Shown one piece after another: positions 1-7,532 of a stretch of 25,149 nucleotides of DNA; position 1 is the first letter of the stretch, and each line of letters starts with the position of its first letter. Below the pieces are notes generated by a model. It was not told the origin of the DNA. It ran no database searches and saw nothing but the letters and a program-made list of their open reading frames with translations. The stretch is from Bacillota bacterium. Its GTDB lineage: Bacteria > Bacillota > Clostridia > Acetivibrionales > JAFADI01. The DNA lies in the NCBI GenBank assembly GCA_023424965.1, contig JAFADI010000106.1, positions 1 to 25,149 on the forward strand. The letters are read 5' to 3'. A program made the position numbers and the translations under genes.

Positions 1-394
1 AATCCAGAAGTCTGCCTGCCGCATATTCGATTTTTTTGTCGTTAGCCAGTACAAGGTTAGCCTTCTTTCTTGCCTGGGAGCTCAGATATATATTCTGCGC
101 CACCGTCATTTCTTCTATAAGATTGCCATTTTGAGGCACACATATCACACCATGGTTGATGGCTTCAGCCGGAGAAAAAAAAGAGACTTTCCTTCCATCA
201 AGATAAATCTCTCCTGCGTCGGGTCGGAGGATGCCCGCAATAAGGTTACATACACTGGATTTTCCTGCTCCATTTTCTCCGAAGAGCGCAAGGACTTCAC
301 CTTCGAACAATTTAAAATCTACGGAGTCCACAACTTTATTGCCGCCAAAAACCTTGGTCATACCTCTTAACTCCAAGATGCAGCGTTTATCCAT
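1..394 (-). CDS. Sugar ABC transporter ATP-binding protein, N-terminal part (RbsA/MglA type), runs off the left edge
   Basis: The first 131 codons of an ATPase that would energise import of a monosaccharide or polyol (CUT2 family). The Walker A motif GENGAGKSS is at about residues 38-46, and a Q-loop glutamine lies in VPQNG, where RbsA relatives usually have HQEL. The protein is cut before its signature and Walker B motifs. Its ATG is 9 bases beyond the stop codon of the deoR-type gene, and the ribosome binding site GAGGTGGGG overlaps that stop. The two genes are therefore co-transcribed and probably translationally coupled. Family members are about 500 aa with two ATPase domains; the rest lies outside the window. 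The family call is solid; the substrate is unknown. Confidence 0.9.
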   Translation of the reverse strand, partial: MDKRCILELRGMTKVFGGNKVVDSVDFKLFEGEVLALFGENGAGKSSVCNLIAGILRPDAGEIYLDGRKVSFFSPAEAINHGVICVPQNGNLIEEMTVAQNIYLSSQARKKANLVLANDKKIEYAAGRLLD

Positions 395-403
395 CTCCCC
401 ACC

Positions 404-1183
404 TCAAGCCCCGACATCGTCAAATGTGGTATAGCATTGAATTTCATTGTCGAAATAAAACTTCTTATATTCAAGACCCACTTGCATATTGGTTACAACT
501 TTTTGAAAAAGCTTAATATCTCCCAGCTTGGTGAACGAGCGCCTTCCAAATTTTTTGTAGTCCGCTGCCACAATTGCTTCCATACTGTTTTCGATGGCTT
601 TGGAATATACTTCGGCCAGCTCCGCATTTTGTACTGTGTACCCGTGTTCAATCGAAATGCCGTTTACACTGATAAAAGACTTGTCAAAAAAAATATCGGA
701 TAGCATTTTCACTGCAAACTTTCCCGAAAGGGCAAGCTGGTTACCCTGCAGTTCCGCATTCCCTCCGGTACTGATAGCTGTAATACCCCTATACTGGACT
801 ATTTCCTGCATAATTTGAAAGCTGTTGGTAACCACCGTCAAATTACTATGGTTTTTCAGTTTTTTAGCAATTTGAAGCGTGGTGCTTCCTGCACTCAGAA
901 AAATCGATTCTCCGTTTTCAATCATCTGTACGGCGATACCGCTGATGAGCCTTTTTTCTTCCAGCATGCTGTCATTCTGGTCAGGTGTGACGGTACTACC
1001 CTCTTGAATTAGAACGGCCCCACCATGCGTACGGCTGAGAAAGCCTTCCCTTTCCAGTTTTTCCAGATCGCGGCGCACCGTGGCCTCGGAAACTGAAAGT
1101 ATGGAACACAGCGTTGCAAGATCTGCGTGTCCGAATTCCGACAGTATCTCGCGTATTTTAGCATACCGTTCTGCAGCAAACAT
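404..1183 (-). CDS. DeoR-family transcriptional regulator
   Basis: A 259-aa sugar-responsive regulator of normal family length. Residues about 6-57 form the DeoR winged helix-turn-helix (SVSEATVRRDLEKLEREG, then THGG). Residues about 75-230 form the DeoRC sensor domain with the SAGSTT phosphate-binding loop, which in this family binds phosphorylated sugars. The start is supported by AAAGGAC eight bases upstream. An extended -10 promoter lies at 1252-1260, and the gene leads directly into a sugar ABC ATPase. The protein probably represses its own operon and the ribose-type operon to its right, because the same 16-bp element lies at both promoters. The inducer is unknown. Confidence 0.92.
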   Translation of the reverse strand: MFAAERYAKIREILSEFGHADLATLCSILSVSEATVRRDLEKLEREGFLSRTHGGAVLIQEGSTVTPDQNDSMLEEKRLISGIAVQMIENGESIFLSAGSTTLQIAKKLKNHSNLTVVTNSFQIMQEIVQYRGITAISTGGNAELQGNQLALSGKFAVKMLSDIFFDKSFISVNGISIEHGYTVQNAELAEVYSKAIENSMEAIVAADYKKFGRRSFTKLGDIKLFQKVVTNMQVGLEYKKFYFDNEIQCYTTFDDVGA

Positions 1184-1231
1184 GAAAATGTCCTTTCAAT
1201 CCATTTGTAAATAATAAGAAAATCTGAAATC

Positions 1232-1247
1232 TTTTAAAACATTTTGA
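1232..1247 (-). promoter_or_regulatory. Candidate DeoR operator at the deoR promoter
   Basis: On the minus strand this reads TCAAAATGTTTTAAAA, starting 4 bases after the -10 box. It matches 15 of 16 bases of the element at 5851-5866, which lies in the same orientation downstream of the ribose-type operon promoter. That the DeoR protein binds here is an inference. Confidence 0.5.
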
Positions 1248-1251
1248 ATTA

Positions 1252-1260
1252 ATTATATCA
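1252..1260 (-). promoter_or_regulatory. Extended -10 promoter of the deoR-ABC operon
   Basis: The minus strand reads TGATATAAT, a perfect TGnTATAAT extended -10. No good -35 hexamer is found at 17 bases, as is common for extended -10 promoters. It lies about 70 bases before the deoR start codon. Confidence 0.65.
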
Positions 1261-1298
1261 TACATTCCCATAGAATAAAGCAATATTTGCAGAAGCAA

Positions 1299-1328
1299 GC
1301 AAGCTTCAGTCATAGGATTGAAGCTTGC
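1299..1328 (-). terminator. Inverted repeat at the end of the ribose-type operon, probable terminator
   Basis: Perfect 10-bp arms GCAAGCTTCA/TGAAGCTTGC with a 10-base loop, 11 bases past the stop of the dehydrogenase gene. The run that follows on the minus strand (TTGCTTCTGC) is only moderately T-rich, so termination may be partial and allow read-through into deoR. Confidence 0.55.
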
Positions 1329-1339
1329 CTCTTTACTAT

Positions 1340-2113
1340 TTACTTTATGCTATATCCTCCATCCAGAATTAAATTCTCACCCGTTATGAGGTTAGCGGCG
1401 TCACTGGCGAGGAAGGCACAGGCAGCAGCCACTTCCTCAGGATAGCCGAAGCGTCCGATCGGTATTTTCTTTTTCATAGCCTCGCCAATCTCACCCTTCC
1501 AATAGTTGCGGCCCATCTCGGTGAGAATAACCGTGGGAGAGATACAGTTAACATTGATGTTGTACTCTCCCCATTCCAGGGCGCAAACTTTTGTCAGTGA
1601 AACGATGCCTGCTTTGCTTGCACAATATGCTGCATGCTTATCCAAAGCGACTACGGCTGCCTGAGAGGCCATGTTTATAATTTTTCCCCCGCCCTGGGCG
1701 ATCATCTTTTTAGCGAAGACCTGGGATAGAAGAAACGGTACCTTAAGATTCACTTCAAGCGTTTTGTCCCAATATTCTTCCGACAAATTTTCCACATCCT
1801 CCAAAAAGCTGATGCCCGCATTGTTAACCAATATGTCCACTCTGCCGAAGTGCTTCATGCAAAGATCGGCAGCCGGAGCTGCACAGCCAGGCTCCGACAG
1901 GTCCTGGCAATGTCCGTGAGCTTTGATTCCATATTGTTTTTTCAAATCCAGGGCAGTCTTATCAATACTATCAGACCGGTCTATCAAAAACAGGTCCGCC
2001 CCCTTCCTTGCAAACATCTCGGCAATTGCAAAGCCTATTCCACTTGCACCGCCTGTGACTGCCGCTACTTTTCCAGTCAGGGGAAATGTCACATCAAATT
2101 CTTTGTATTCCAT
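1340..2113 (-). CDS. SDR-family NAD(P)-dependent dehydrogenase, probably acting on a polyol or sugar
   Basis: A 257-aa classical short-chain dehydrogenase. It has the cofactor loop TGGASGIG (20-27), Asp45 at the end of strand 2 (which favours NAD over NADP), NNAG (97-100), Asn122, and the catalytic Ser150, Tyr163 and Lys167. The start was placed at the ATG with AAGGAGG 5 bases upstream; an in-frame ATG farther upstream at 2167 has no such site. The N-terminus and overall pattern resemble GolD/DthD-type polyol dehydrogenases (D-arabitol or D-threitol oxidation), recalled from memory rather than searched. It is the last gene of the ribose-type ABC operon, so it probably performs the first oxidation of the imported compound. 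Confidence 0.88.
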   Translation of the reverse strand: MEYKEFDVTFPLTGKVAAVTGGASGIGFAIAEMFARKGADLFLIDRSDSIDKTALDLKKQYGIKAHGHCQDLSEPGCAAPAADLCMKHFGRVDILVNNAGISFLEDVENLSEEYWDKTLEVNLKVPFLLSQVFAKKMIAQGGGKIINMASQAAVVALDKHAAYCASKAGIVSLTKVCALEWGEYNINVNCISPTVILTEMGRNYWKGEIGEAMKKKIPIGRFGYPEEVAAACAFLASDAANLITGENLILDGGYSIK

Positions 2114-2183
2114 CGCGTCCTCCTTGCTGTGAAAGGGAACCAAAACAGTATATTGGTCCCCTTTCATAACTTATTTCAAAAGT

Positions 2184-3230
2184 TTATTTTGCAAAAATAG
2201 TATCCAGCAGTTTCTTTGCGCTACCGTCTTCTTTGGTAATGGTATCCATTTTGATAAGATTCCGGTACTCAATCTTTTCATTTTTTGCCAGCTTCAACGC
2301 TATATCCACGCCCAGGCGTCCTTCCTTTTCCGCATCCTGGAGGATCGTCACTTCCATTCTGCCTTCATTGATACGCATGCAAGCATCTTTGATCGCATCC
2401 ACCCCGCCGATAACGACATTTTTCTTAATTCCCTTGGCTTCCACCGCCTGGAGGGCGCCGAGCGCCATTTCGTCATTCTCCGCCACCACTGCGTTGATGC
2501 CTTGCGCCTCAAAGGCCTGCAGCCAGTTTTCTATGGTATTGATGGCTTCGTCCCGGTTCCAGTTTGCCGTCTTTACAGCCAGTACTTTAATGTCGGGATT
2601 CTGCTTAAGAACATTGTCGATGCCCTGTTTGCGCTGAATCTGAGCGCTATGCCCGATGGGTCCTTCAAGAATGACAATATTGCCTTTGTTTCCGATGCGT
2701 TTGGCAACATCTTTCATCAGCAATTCGCCGGCTTCAACATCATTAGGTCCCACAAAATAGTATGGATCTTTCGTATTCAGTTCCGTATTCAAAATAACAA
2801 TGGGGATATTTGCTTTCTTAGCCAGTTCCAGAACAGGTACGGAGGAATCGGAATGAACCGGCGCTACCAGAAGTACGTCCACCTTTTCAGCGATTAATCC
2901 TTCTACCTGAGACATTTGCTTTGCCGGATCCCTATTGGCATCCAGAAGCTTCAACTCTGCACCCATTTCTTTTGCGCCTGCTTCGATTCCGTTCACCATA
3001 AGCGTAACAAATTCACTCATGTAGTATACCGTGCAGCCTATAACCAGCTTTTTGCCATCGGATTTTGCAGGCGTTTGGCCGGCGGTATCGCCGCTTTGTC
3101 CGGTCGTTTGCTCAGTCTTTTGTTCAGCCTGGGGAGCCGGCTTGCTGCCGTCAGTTACGCCACACGCAGCCAGGCTTGCCAGCATGAGAAGAGCCAGAAG
3201 CAGGGATAGAACTTTTTTCCACGATTTCAT
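2184..3230 (-). CDS. Sugar ABC transporter substrate-binding lipoprotein (RbsB type)
   Basis: A 348-aa periplasmic-binding-protein-like lipoprotein of the Peripla_BP_4 family. It has a signal peptide with lipobox LAAC and lipidated Cys23, followed by a linker rich in Ala, Thr, Gln and Gly, then the ligand-binding fold (KLVIGCTVYYMSEF onward). The start is the ATG preceded by GGAGGT with 7-base spacing. An in-frame ATG six codons upstream would place that Shine-Dalgarno sequence inside the coding region. The protein would be anchored to the outer face of the membrane and deliver ligand to the permease and ATPase encoded upstream. The ligand cannot be read from the sequence; the adjacent dehydrogenase points to a polyol or sugar. 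Confidence 0.92.
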   Translation of the reverse strand: MKSWKKVLSLLLALLMLASLAACGVTDGSKPAPQAEQKTEQTTGQSGDTAGQTPAKSDGKKLVIGCTVYYMSEFVTLMVNGIEAGAKEMGAELKLLDANRDPAKQMSQVEGLIAEKVDVLLVAPVHSDSSVPVLELAKKANIPIVILNTELNTKDPYYFVGPNDVEAGELLMKDVAKRIGNKGNIVILEGPIGHSAQIQRKQGIDNVLKQNPDIKVLAVKTANWNRDEAINTIENWLQAFEAQGINAVVAENDEMALGALQAVEAKGIKKNVVIGGVDAIKDACMRINEGRMEVTILQDAEKEGRLGVDIALKLAKNEKIEYRNLIKMDTITKEDGSAKKLLDTIFAK

Positions 3231-3291
3231 AGTTTTGACCTCCACCATTTTTATTTTTTATTCCGTATTGCTACTGCATTGCGGAAACTTA

Positions 3292-4257
3292 TTAATTTTT
3301 ACGGTTGGCATCCATTAAGACGGCAACAAGTATAATTACACCTTTGACGATTTGCTGGTAAAACGATCCTATATTAAGCAGATCCAAACCATTGCTCAAT
3401 ACCCCCAGGATGAGAACGCCGATAATCGTTCCCCAGAGTTTGCCTCTCCCGCCTGCAAGGCTGGTGCCTCCGATGACAACGGCAGCAATTGCGTCCAGTT
3501 CGTAGCCCTGACCCGCCTGGGGCAGTCCCACAGCTATACGGGCCGTCAGGATGATGGAGGCAATCGCCGCCAGGAAGCTGCAAAGAGTATACACAAATAT
3601 CTTAACCATTTTGGTGTTTATCCCCGAAACCACAGCGGCATACTCATTGCCTCCCACAGCGTATACATAACGGCCGAAGCTGGTATACTTCAGAAGAAAC
3701 AGGCAGCAAATGAAGACCACACCCAATATTAGTGCCGGCAGCGGCAATACCAATGGACCCATCATCAGATTTCCTTTCCCTATCAGCAAAAAAGATTGAG
3801 GCAGGCTGGAAATGGGTTTTCCGTCCGAACAGATAAATGTCAGCCCACGCGCAATCGTCATGGTTGCCAGGGTGACGATGAAAGGCGCCAGGTTCCACTG
3901 TGCTATAAAAAATCCATTCAGGGCTCCGAAGACCACCGCGCATGAAACACCCAGGAAGATGGCTGAAGCCATATTCATATCACTCCGGATAAGGCCGGCG
4001 GTGACAATTCCGGTCAACGCCACGATAGATCCTACAGAGAGGTCTATCCCACCGGAAATAATGACAAAGGTCATTCCGATAGCCAGGACTCCATTGATGG
4101 ATATCTGGCGCAATACGTTGAGGATGTTATCCGTGGTGCTGAATGTAGGTTTCAATATCGCGAGTACTATACACAAAAGCAGGAAAACCAATGCTATACT
4201 ATACCGGGATAGGATTTTGGGCCCTCTTGTGCGGAATGCTTCCAAACTATTTTCCAT
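3292..4257 (-). CDS. Sugar ABC transporter permease (RbsC type)
   Basis: A 321-aa integral membrane protein of the BPD_transp_2 (CUT2) family, with many hydrophobic segments and conserved stretches such as GITVVTAGLIRSD-like GIVTAGLIRSD and ISGGIDLSVGSIVALTG, the latter typical of ribose and xylose permeases. AAGGAGGA lies 5 bases before the ATG. The gene begins 12 bases after the ATPase stop and is followed by a 61-base gap before the binding-protein gene. It forms the membrane channel of the importer, probably as a homodimer, as is usual in CUT2 systems. Confidence 0.93.
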   Translation of the reverse strand: MENSLEAFRTRGPKILSRYSIALVFLLLCIVLAILKPTFSTTDNILNVLRQISINGVLAIGMTFVIISGGIDLSVGSIVALTGIVTAGLIRSDMNMASAIFLGVSCAVVFGALNGFFIAQWNLAPFIVTLATMTIARGLTFICSDGKPISSLPQSFLLIGKGNLMMGPLVLPLPALILGVVFICCLFLLKYTSFGRYVYAVGGNEYAAVVSGINTKMVKIFVYTLCSFLAAIASIILTARIAVGLPQAGQGYELDAIAAVVIGGTSLAGGRGKLWGTIIGVLILGVLSNGLDLLNIGSFYQQIVKGVIILVAVLMDANRKN

Positions 4258-4269
4258 GTTAATCCTCCT

Positions 4270-5769
4270 TCATACTGTACCAGTAGCATATTTTAAAAGT
4301 AATTCCTGTGTTGCTTCCTTGCGGGTGATCTCCCCTTTTTTCCTCCCCTCCTGCATAACGATAAAGCGGTCACACATGCCCAGTATCTCTTGCATTTCAG
4401 ATGATATGAACAGTACGGCCACACCGGCATCCGCCAGATCGGAGATAATCCTGTAGAATTCGCTCTTGGCTCCTACATCTATCCCACGGGTAGGCTCGTC
4501 AAAAATCAGTATTTTAGGATCCATCATAAGCCACTTGCCAAGGACCACTTTTTGCTGGTTCCCACCGGAAAGAGAGGAAACCTCCTGTAGCGGGCCCGAC
4601 ATTTTAATTTTCAGCAACCGGCTGTATTTGTCACAGAGCTCTTTAATAAGCTTTTTCTTGAGGATAAATCCGGCTGAACATAATCTGGGAGTAAGTGCGA
4701 GCGTAATATTATCCAATATATTCATTGACAAAACCAGGCCCGTGAGTTTCCGGTCTTCCGTAACCAAACCCATCCCCGCTCTTATGGCATTTTTCGTTTT
4801 TCTGATATTGACACGCTTACCGTCAATATACATTTGTCCCGAGTCGACGGGACGTACACCAAAAATGCTCTCCACCACCTCTGTGCGTCCTGCCCCCATC
4901 AGTCCGGCCAGGCCCACTATTTCACCGGCGTATACCTCAAAGGAAATACCTTCAAAGCTGCCCTTGCGGCTGATATTTTCTATTTTGAGGACAGGCTCAT
5001 TTTCCCTCTTGGGAGGTGTCCTTCCAGGGAAAATCTCCGTCAGGTCCCTGTCTACCATTTTGCGTATGATTTCATCGATCGTGATGGCTGATGCGGCATA
5101 GCTTCCAATATAGTGCCCGTCGCGAAAAATAGTGATAAAGTCGGCGATCTGAAATACTTCTTCCATCTTGTGAGTAATGTAGATGATGCAGCAGCCATCC
5201 TCTTTGAGTTTGCGAATGATTGAAAAAAGGGTCTGGGCCTCTTTCGTGGAAATCGCGGAGGTGGGCTCATCCATGATGATTATTTCGGAATTGTAGGATA
5301 TGGCTTTAGCTATTTCCACCATCTGCATTTGAGAGATAGAAAGCTCTTTCATGTTGACGGTGGGATCGATGTTTAAGCCTACACGGTTCAGCAGCTTCTT
5401 TGTTTCGTTGTAAAGTCTTTTGAAATCGACAGCCATTCCTTTGTGAAATTCCCGGCCGAGAAAGATATTTTCTCCAACTGTCATATCCAGCAGGCTGGAC
5501 AGCTCCTGGTGAATCATCGATATGCCGTGGTGCTGTGAGTCTCTGGGGTTCTGAAACCGAACTTCTTTATCTTTATACACGATGGTCCCTTCGTCGGCTT
5601 GATAAATGCCCGCCAGAATTTTCATCAAGGTGGACTTCCCCGCGCCATTTTCTCCCATCAAGGCATGCACGGTGCCCCGTTCGAGTTGCAGCCCCACATT
5701 ATCCAGCGCAAGTACACCCGGAAATTTTTTTGATATGCCTTTCATTTCCAGTAAATAGTTATTATTCAT
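4270..5769 (-). CDS. Sugar ABC transporter ATP-binding protein with two ATPase domains (RbsA/MglA/XylG type)
   Basis: A 499-aa fused double ATPase of full family length. Domain 1 has Walker A GENGAGKST (39-47), a Q-loop IHQEL (86-90), a signature-like LSISQMQM (143-150) and Walker B IIIMDEPT (163-170). Domain 2 carries the usual degenerate P-loop GLMGAGRTE, the signature LSGGNQQK and Walker B ILIFDEPT. The start is the ATG at 5769, because GAGGTG lies 8 bases upstream. An in-frame GTG three codons earlier overlaps that Shine-Dalgarno sequence and is rejected. It is the first gene of the operon ATPase-permease-binding protein-dehydrogenase, with a clear promoter at 5881-5909. Confidence 0.94.
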   Translation of the reverse strand: MNNNYLLEMKGISKKFPGVLALDNVGLQLERGTVHALMGENGAGKSTLMKILAGIYQADEGTIVYKDKEVRFQNPRDSQHHGISMIHQELSSLLDMTVGENIFLGREFHKGMAVDFKRLYNETKKLLNRVGLNIDPTVNMKELSISQMQMVEIAKAISYNSEIIIMDEPTSAISTKEAQTLFSIIRKLKEDGCCIIYITHKMEEVFQIADFITIFRDGHYIGSYAASAITIDEIIRKMVDRDLTEIFPGRTPPKRENEPVLKIENISRKGSFEGISFEVYAGEIVGLAGLMGAGRTEVVESIFGVRPVDSGQMYIDGKRVNIRKTKNAIRAGMGLVTEDRKLTGLVLSMNILDNITLALTPRLCSAGFILKKKLIKELCDKYSRLLKIKMSGPLQEVSSLSGGNQQKVVLGKWLMMDPKILIFDEPTRGIDVGAKSEFYRIISDLADAGVAVLFISSEMQEILGMCDRFIVMQEGRKKGEITRKEATQELLLKYATGTV

Positions 5770-5834
5770 TCTGATCACCTCAATTAAAATGGGGAATACC
5801 AGATTTGTCGGTCTCGTTACAATTGATAGATATA

Positions 5835-5872
5835 GATCGTTTGTAATTGTTTTTAAAAGATTTTGATCGTTT
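5835..5872 (-). repeat. Direct repeat GATCGTTT x2 spaced 30 bp, downstream of the operon promoter
   Basis: GATCGTTT occurs at 5835-5842 and 5865-5872 on the plus strand, 30 bp (about three helical turns) apart, between the promoter and the ATPase start codon. The right copy overlaps the 16-bp element at 5851-5866. The arrangement fits a two-site operator for a dimeric or tetrameric repressor. Confidence 0.45.
5851..5866 (-). promoter_or_regulatory. Candidate DeoR operator at the ribose-type operon promoter
   Basis: The minus strand reads TCAAAATCTTTTAAAA, differing at one base from the element at the deoR promoter (1232-1247). It lies just downstream of the predicted transcription start, where bound repressor would block elongation or initiation. 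Confidence 0.5.
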
Positions 5873-5880
5873 ATGGGTTT

Positions 5881-5909
5881 ATTATAATATCATTTCTACT
5901 TGTTGTAAA
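5881..5909 (-). promoter_or_regulatory. Sigma-A promoter of the ribose-type ABC operon
   Basis: On the minus strand: -35 TTTACA (5904-5909), 17-base spacer, -10 TATAAT (5881-5886). The predicted start near 5874 gives a leader of about 105 nt. Confidence 0.75.
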
Positions 5910-5982
5910 TAGATTTTGAAATATTTTATTATTTTTTTGCAATTGGAAAATAGAAAGTCCATTCCGCCGGAAATTGAATTGT

Positions 5983-6141
5983 TTATGGTGAATTTTTATT
6001 TCCAAGAATTTTCATCCCGCCTGATTTGGTCAATCTGTGGCCGTCCCGGCTGAGTTTTTGATAAGATTTGCCCTCTGCTGAGAGAAAGTTGGTCCATCCG
6101 CCTGGCGCCAACTCAAAGAGGTAACAGGATTGGTAAACTAT
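5983..6141 (-). other. Open 52-codon stretch without a start codon, possible gene remnant
   Basis: The 430-base gap 5770-6199 holds the operon promoter region plus this stretch. One minus-strand frame is open between two stops and reads YLFELAPGGWTNFL... to KSGGMKILGNKNSP. Base composition is more balanced than in the AT-rich flanks and the amino-acid mix is protein-like, but there is no ATG or ribosome binding site. It may be a decayed 3' end of a gene or chance. No family is recognised. Confidence 0.25.
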
Positions 6142-6199
6142 TCAAGCATTTGTTATCATTCCATCACATTCAATCATATTCTTTCACAAACTATACTTA

Positions 6200-6967
6200 T
6201 TAATATTCTATCTTGTTGTTTTTATTGGACATTGAAAGTACAAGCCTCCCCAGGCGGCTTGTACCATGATAAAAATGGTACAGGGTTTCGATTCTGCCCC
6301 CAAAGCTCCTTTTGAATTCATCCACCGTGTCCAGGTCCTTGCTTTCCATCCCCATGCCCAGGCCTCCCAGGTCAAAAACCTCCAGGCCGGCCCTTCGGTA
6401 GTACTTTATCAGTTCCCAGTACAGCAGCCGGTTGGCATTGGATATCTGCTTGCGGATCAATTTGTCTTCGAATTTTCTGAAATGGGAATAGGAATACATT
6501 CCCAGGGCTATCTTGCTGTCATGGATATCGGCGGTCCCGCACAGGTCCCTCCCCTCCCGATCCTTAAGCCCGGAGATGGAGAGTGAACCGCTGCTGCGGG
6601 CCATCAACAGAAGCTCCCGGTCTGCACACTTTATTCCCTTTTGCACCGCAAAGCTGTCGTAGCTGTCACAGAATTGCATCACTGTTTCAACACCGGGAGA
6701 ACCGTCGATGAAAAGGGGATAGGCACCATCCTTTTCTGCCTGGCGGATACCCTTGCGTGTGGTGGAACTGATCTCTCCGAAAAGCTCCTCCTCACTTTTG
6801 GACAGGTGGATCCGGAGGGTATTGAAGACCCTTGCACCGGGGGCATTTTCCCTGGAAAGATAAAAGAGCACAATGTCCGCATCCGTTTCGTAGCTTTCAT
6901 AGTGCTCCGGGAAATAAACGGTTTCGAGCTTTAAGAATAATTTTCTCCTTCTGTTCAAAACAAGCAT
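6200..6967 (-). CDS. FemAB/BioF2-like acyltransferase (GNAT fold)
   Basis: A 255-aa soluble protein. The segment SSTTRKGIRQAEKDG (67-81), the FDLGG motif (198-202) and EFKRSFGG (217-224) are characteristic of the FemAB/BioF2-like branch of GNAT acyltransferases. These include peptidoglycan interpeptide-bridge aminoacyltransferases and related enzymes of polysaccharide loci. It is shorter than true FemA/FemB (about 400 aa), so only one acyltransferase fold is expected. GGAG lies 7 bases before the ATG. The gene stands alone between unrelated genes. The acceptor could be a cell-wall precursor or another amine; the sequence does not say which. Confidence 0.72.
   Translation of the reverse strand: MLVLNRRRKLFLKLETVYFPEHYESYETDADIVLFYLSRENAPGARVFNTLRIHLSKSEEELFGEISSTTRKGIRQAEKDGAYPLFIDGSPGVETVMQFCDSYDSFAVQKGIKCADRELLLMARSSGSLSISGLKDREGRDLCGTADIHDSKIALGMYSYSHFRKFEDKLIRKQISNANRLLYWELIKYYRRAGLEVFDLGGLGMGMESKDLDTVDEFKRSFGGRIETLYHFYHGTSRLGRLVLSMSNKNNKIEY
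6238..6281 (-). repeat. Two overlapping inverted repeats inside the 3' end of the FemAB-like gene
   Basis: GTACAAGCC (6238-6246) pairs perfectly with GGCTTGTAC (6256-6264). GTACCAT (6261-6267) pairs with ATGGTAC (6275-6281). The two share GTAC at 6261-6264, so the hairpins exclude each other in RNA. No good T-run follows on either strand. Confidence 0.5.
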
Positions 6968-7089
6968 CCTTAGTCTCCATTTCTTTGTGGATTGTTGTAT
7001 TGCATCCGGGGAACAAAGGTTATTTTGAATAGTAATTACCCTTCAAGCCAAACCGCTAAACACCATATTCAATTATGTCGCCCTGCCCT

Positions 7090-7278
7090 TCAGAGGGTGT
7101 TTTCAGGGTTTCTGAGCCTTTCTGCCAGTTCTATGGCTTCCTCATAGGTGACAGGCTTCTTGAAATCCATCGCCATGCCGCCCGCAACCCAGTCCTTCCT
7201 CTTCTGATTCTTTTCAGGGCAGTGTACATTGGTGCATTTTCCGCCCTGCATGATCGAGCCGCACCTGCAAAATTCCAT
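7090..7278 (-). CDS. Small Cys4 (zinc-ribbon-like) protein of unknown function
   Basis: A 62-aa protein. The start is the ATG with GAGGAG 8 bases upstream; an in-frame ATG nine codons earlier lacks a binding site. The N-terminus has four cysteines at positions 4, 6, 15 and 20 (CxC-x8-C-x4-C), which could bind one zinc ion. A basic linker (KNQKRK) and an acidic helix (TYEEAIELAERLRNPE) follow. Good translation signals and organised sequence support a real gene. No named family is recognised. It lies 122 bases upstream of the FemAB-like gene and could be co-transcribed with it. Confidence 0.65.
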   Translation of the reverse strand: MEFCRCGSIMQGGKCTNVHCPEKNQKRKDWVAGGMAMDFKKPVTYEEAIELAERLRNPENTL

Positions 7279-7495
7279 GGACAGCACTCCTCTTTTGCGT
7301 TTCATCTATATTCTATTATGTTTATATCTGTCGGAGGCTATGCCGGAAATTAAAAAAATTAATTCTGCCGTATATTTTCCATCGAACCTGCCAATAATAC
7401 TATTGACCTCACAAAATACATTTTGACCCCCTTTATGTGCTCAGCCCCCATGGCTGGGCATATTTTTTTCGGGCCATTGCGGGGCAAATCCGGCC

Positions 7496-7528
7496 AAAAG
7501 CGATGGGGCTCGATGCCCCTGAGCTTTT
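7496..7528 (-). terminator. Bidirectional-looking terminator after the stalk-domain gene
   Basis: The outer arms AAAAGC/GCTTTT and inner GGGGC/GCCCC flank a 5-base loop, with a 3x3 internal loop. On the minus strand the hairpin ends in GCTTTT, 4 bases after the stop codon of the 7533-8696 gene. The remaining gap up to 7278 shows no further clear feature except a GC hairpin at 7444-7459. Confidence 0.7.
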
Positions 7529-7532
7529 CCGC

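Noticed and set aside
5770..5778. GTG at 5778 as start of the double ATPase
   Set aside because: It overlaps the GAGGTG ribosome binding site that serves the ATG at 5769.
7444..7469. GCCC/GGGC hairpin followed by seven Ts on the plus strand
   Set aside because: No plus-strand gene lies upstream, and the stem is short. It may be chance.
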